NCBI GenBank assembly: GCA_023379515.1
Contig: JAMCQQ010000222.1
Span: forward strand, 1 to 6,312
DNA: 6,312 nucleotides
Direction of reading: 5' to 3'
From: Actinomycetota bacterium
Lineage (GTDB): Bacteria; Actinomycetota; Humimicrobiia; Humimicrobiales; Humimicrobiaceae
A model generated the notes under the pieces. It saw only the letters and a program-made list of their open reading frames with translations, was not told where the DNA came from and made no database searches. The position numbers were made by a program, and so were the translations under genes. The first letter of the stretch is position 1, and each line of letters begins with the position of its first letter. Below are positions 6,147 to 6,312 of this stretch, piece by piece.

Positions 6147-6312
6147 CCTACGAATCTGTATTATTTGGGTTGGGATGAACATTTGTACAGACTCTTCTCA
6201 TCATTTTTGGACCCGAATTTTTCCGGAATATTTTTATCTTTAGTATTTATCTTAAACCTCCATTTTTTACTAAAAAATACAAAAAAAGAAAAGAGAACCA
6301 AGAATAATCCAT
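6147..6312 (+). pseudogene. Continuation of the O-antigen ligase/polymerase-like gene beyond the in-frame stop, running off the window
   Basis: After the TAA the same frame stays open for 55 codons to the window end and has no convincing restart codon. It reads PTNLYYLGWDEHLYRL, then FSSFLDPNFSGIFLSL, then a hydrophobic helix and a basic, lysine-rich loop. The LGWDEH and FLDPNFSG motifs are what I recall from the middle of WaaL/Wzy-like proteins of CPR bacteria, directly after the helix that ends QYFFL upstream of the stop. Nothing appears to be missing between the two parts, so the family sequence is colinear across a single disruption. Function depends on whether the stop is real. The 3' end lies outside the window. 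Confidence 0.75.

Overview
The window is AT-rich (about one third G+C by eye) and fully packed with coding sequence on the + strand. Genes overlap or sit almost end to end, ribosome binding sites are mostly weak, and the standard bacterial code fits: TGA ends a gene at 3271-3273. From recalled family resemblance, the GT-C proteins with a first-loop GDQGWFY or SFDALWYHL motif and the polymerase-like protein look like those of Candidate Phyla Radiation bacteria (Patescibacteria, perhaps Microgenomates). That placement is inference, not a search result.

Layout, left to right. (1) An SGNH/GDSL-type hydrolase ends at 1100. Its N-terminal coding continues in frame upstream of the only available start codon, back to a TAA at 12-14, so its 5' part is broken or cut. 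(2) 1102-3273 is a 723-residue fusion of an N-terminal GT2 glycosyltransferase and a C-terminal multi-helix GT-C (GT39/PMT_2-like) transferase. (3) 3270-4010, overlapping by ATGA, is a second GT2 enzyme of the WaaE/KdtX-like type. (4) After a 79-base gap, 4090-5730 is a second large GT-C-like membrane protein. (5) 5718-6146 is the N-terminal part of an O-antigen ligase/polymerase-like (WaaL/Wzy) membrane protein. It is stopped by TAA at 6144-6146, but recognisable coding continues in the same frame to the window end.

Together these look like part of one surface-glycan operon. GT2 enzymes would add sugars on the cytoplasmic face, GT-C enzymes would add sugars from polyprenyl-phosphate donors on the outer face, a polymerase or ligase would join units, and an SGNH enzyme would edit acyl groups on the glycan. 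The actual glycan cannot be told from the sequence.

The most unusual feature is two disrupted reading frames, one at each end. The only two 9-base homopolymers I found (T9 at 19-27 and T9 at 6131-6139) lie at or next to these breaks, and a T8 tract lies at the GT2/GT-C junction of the fusion gene. This could reflect slippage-prone contingency tracts, gene decay, or simple homopolymer error. No promoter, terminator, RNA gene, CRISPR array or insertion sequence was seen.
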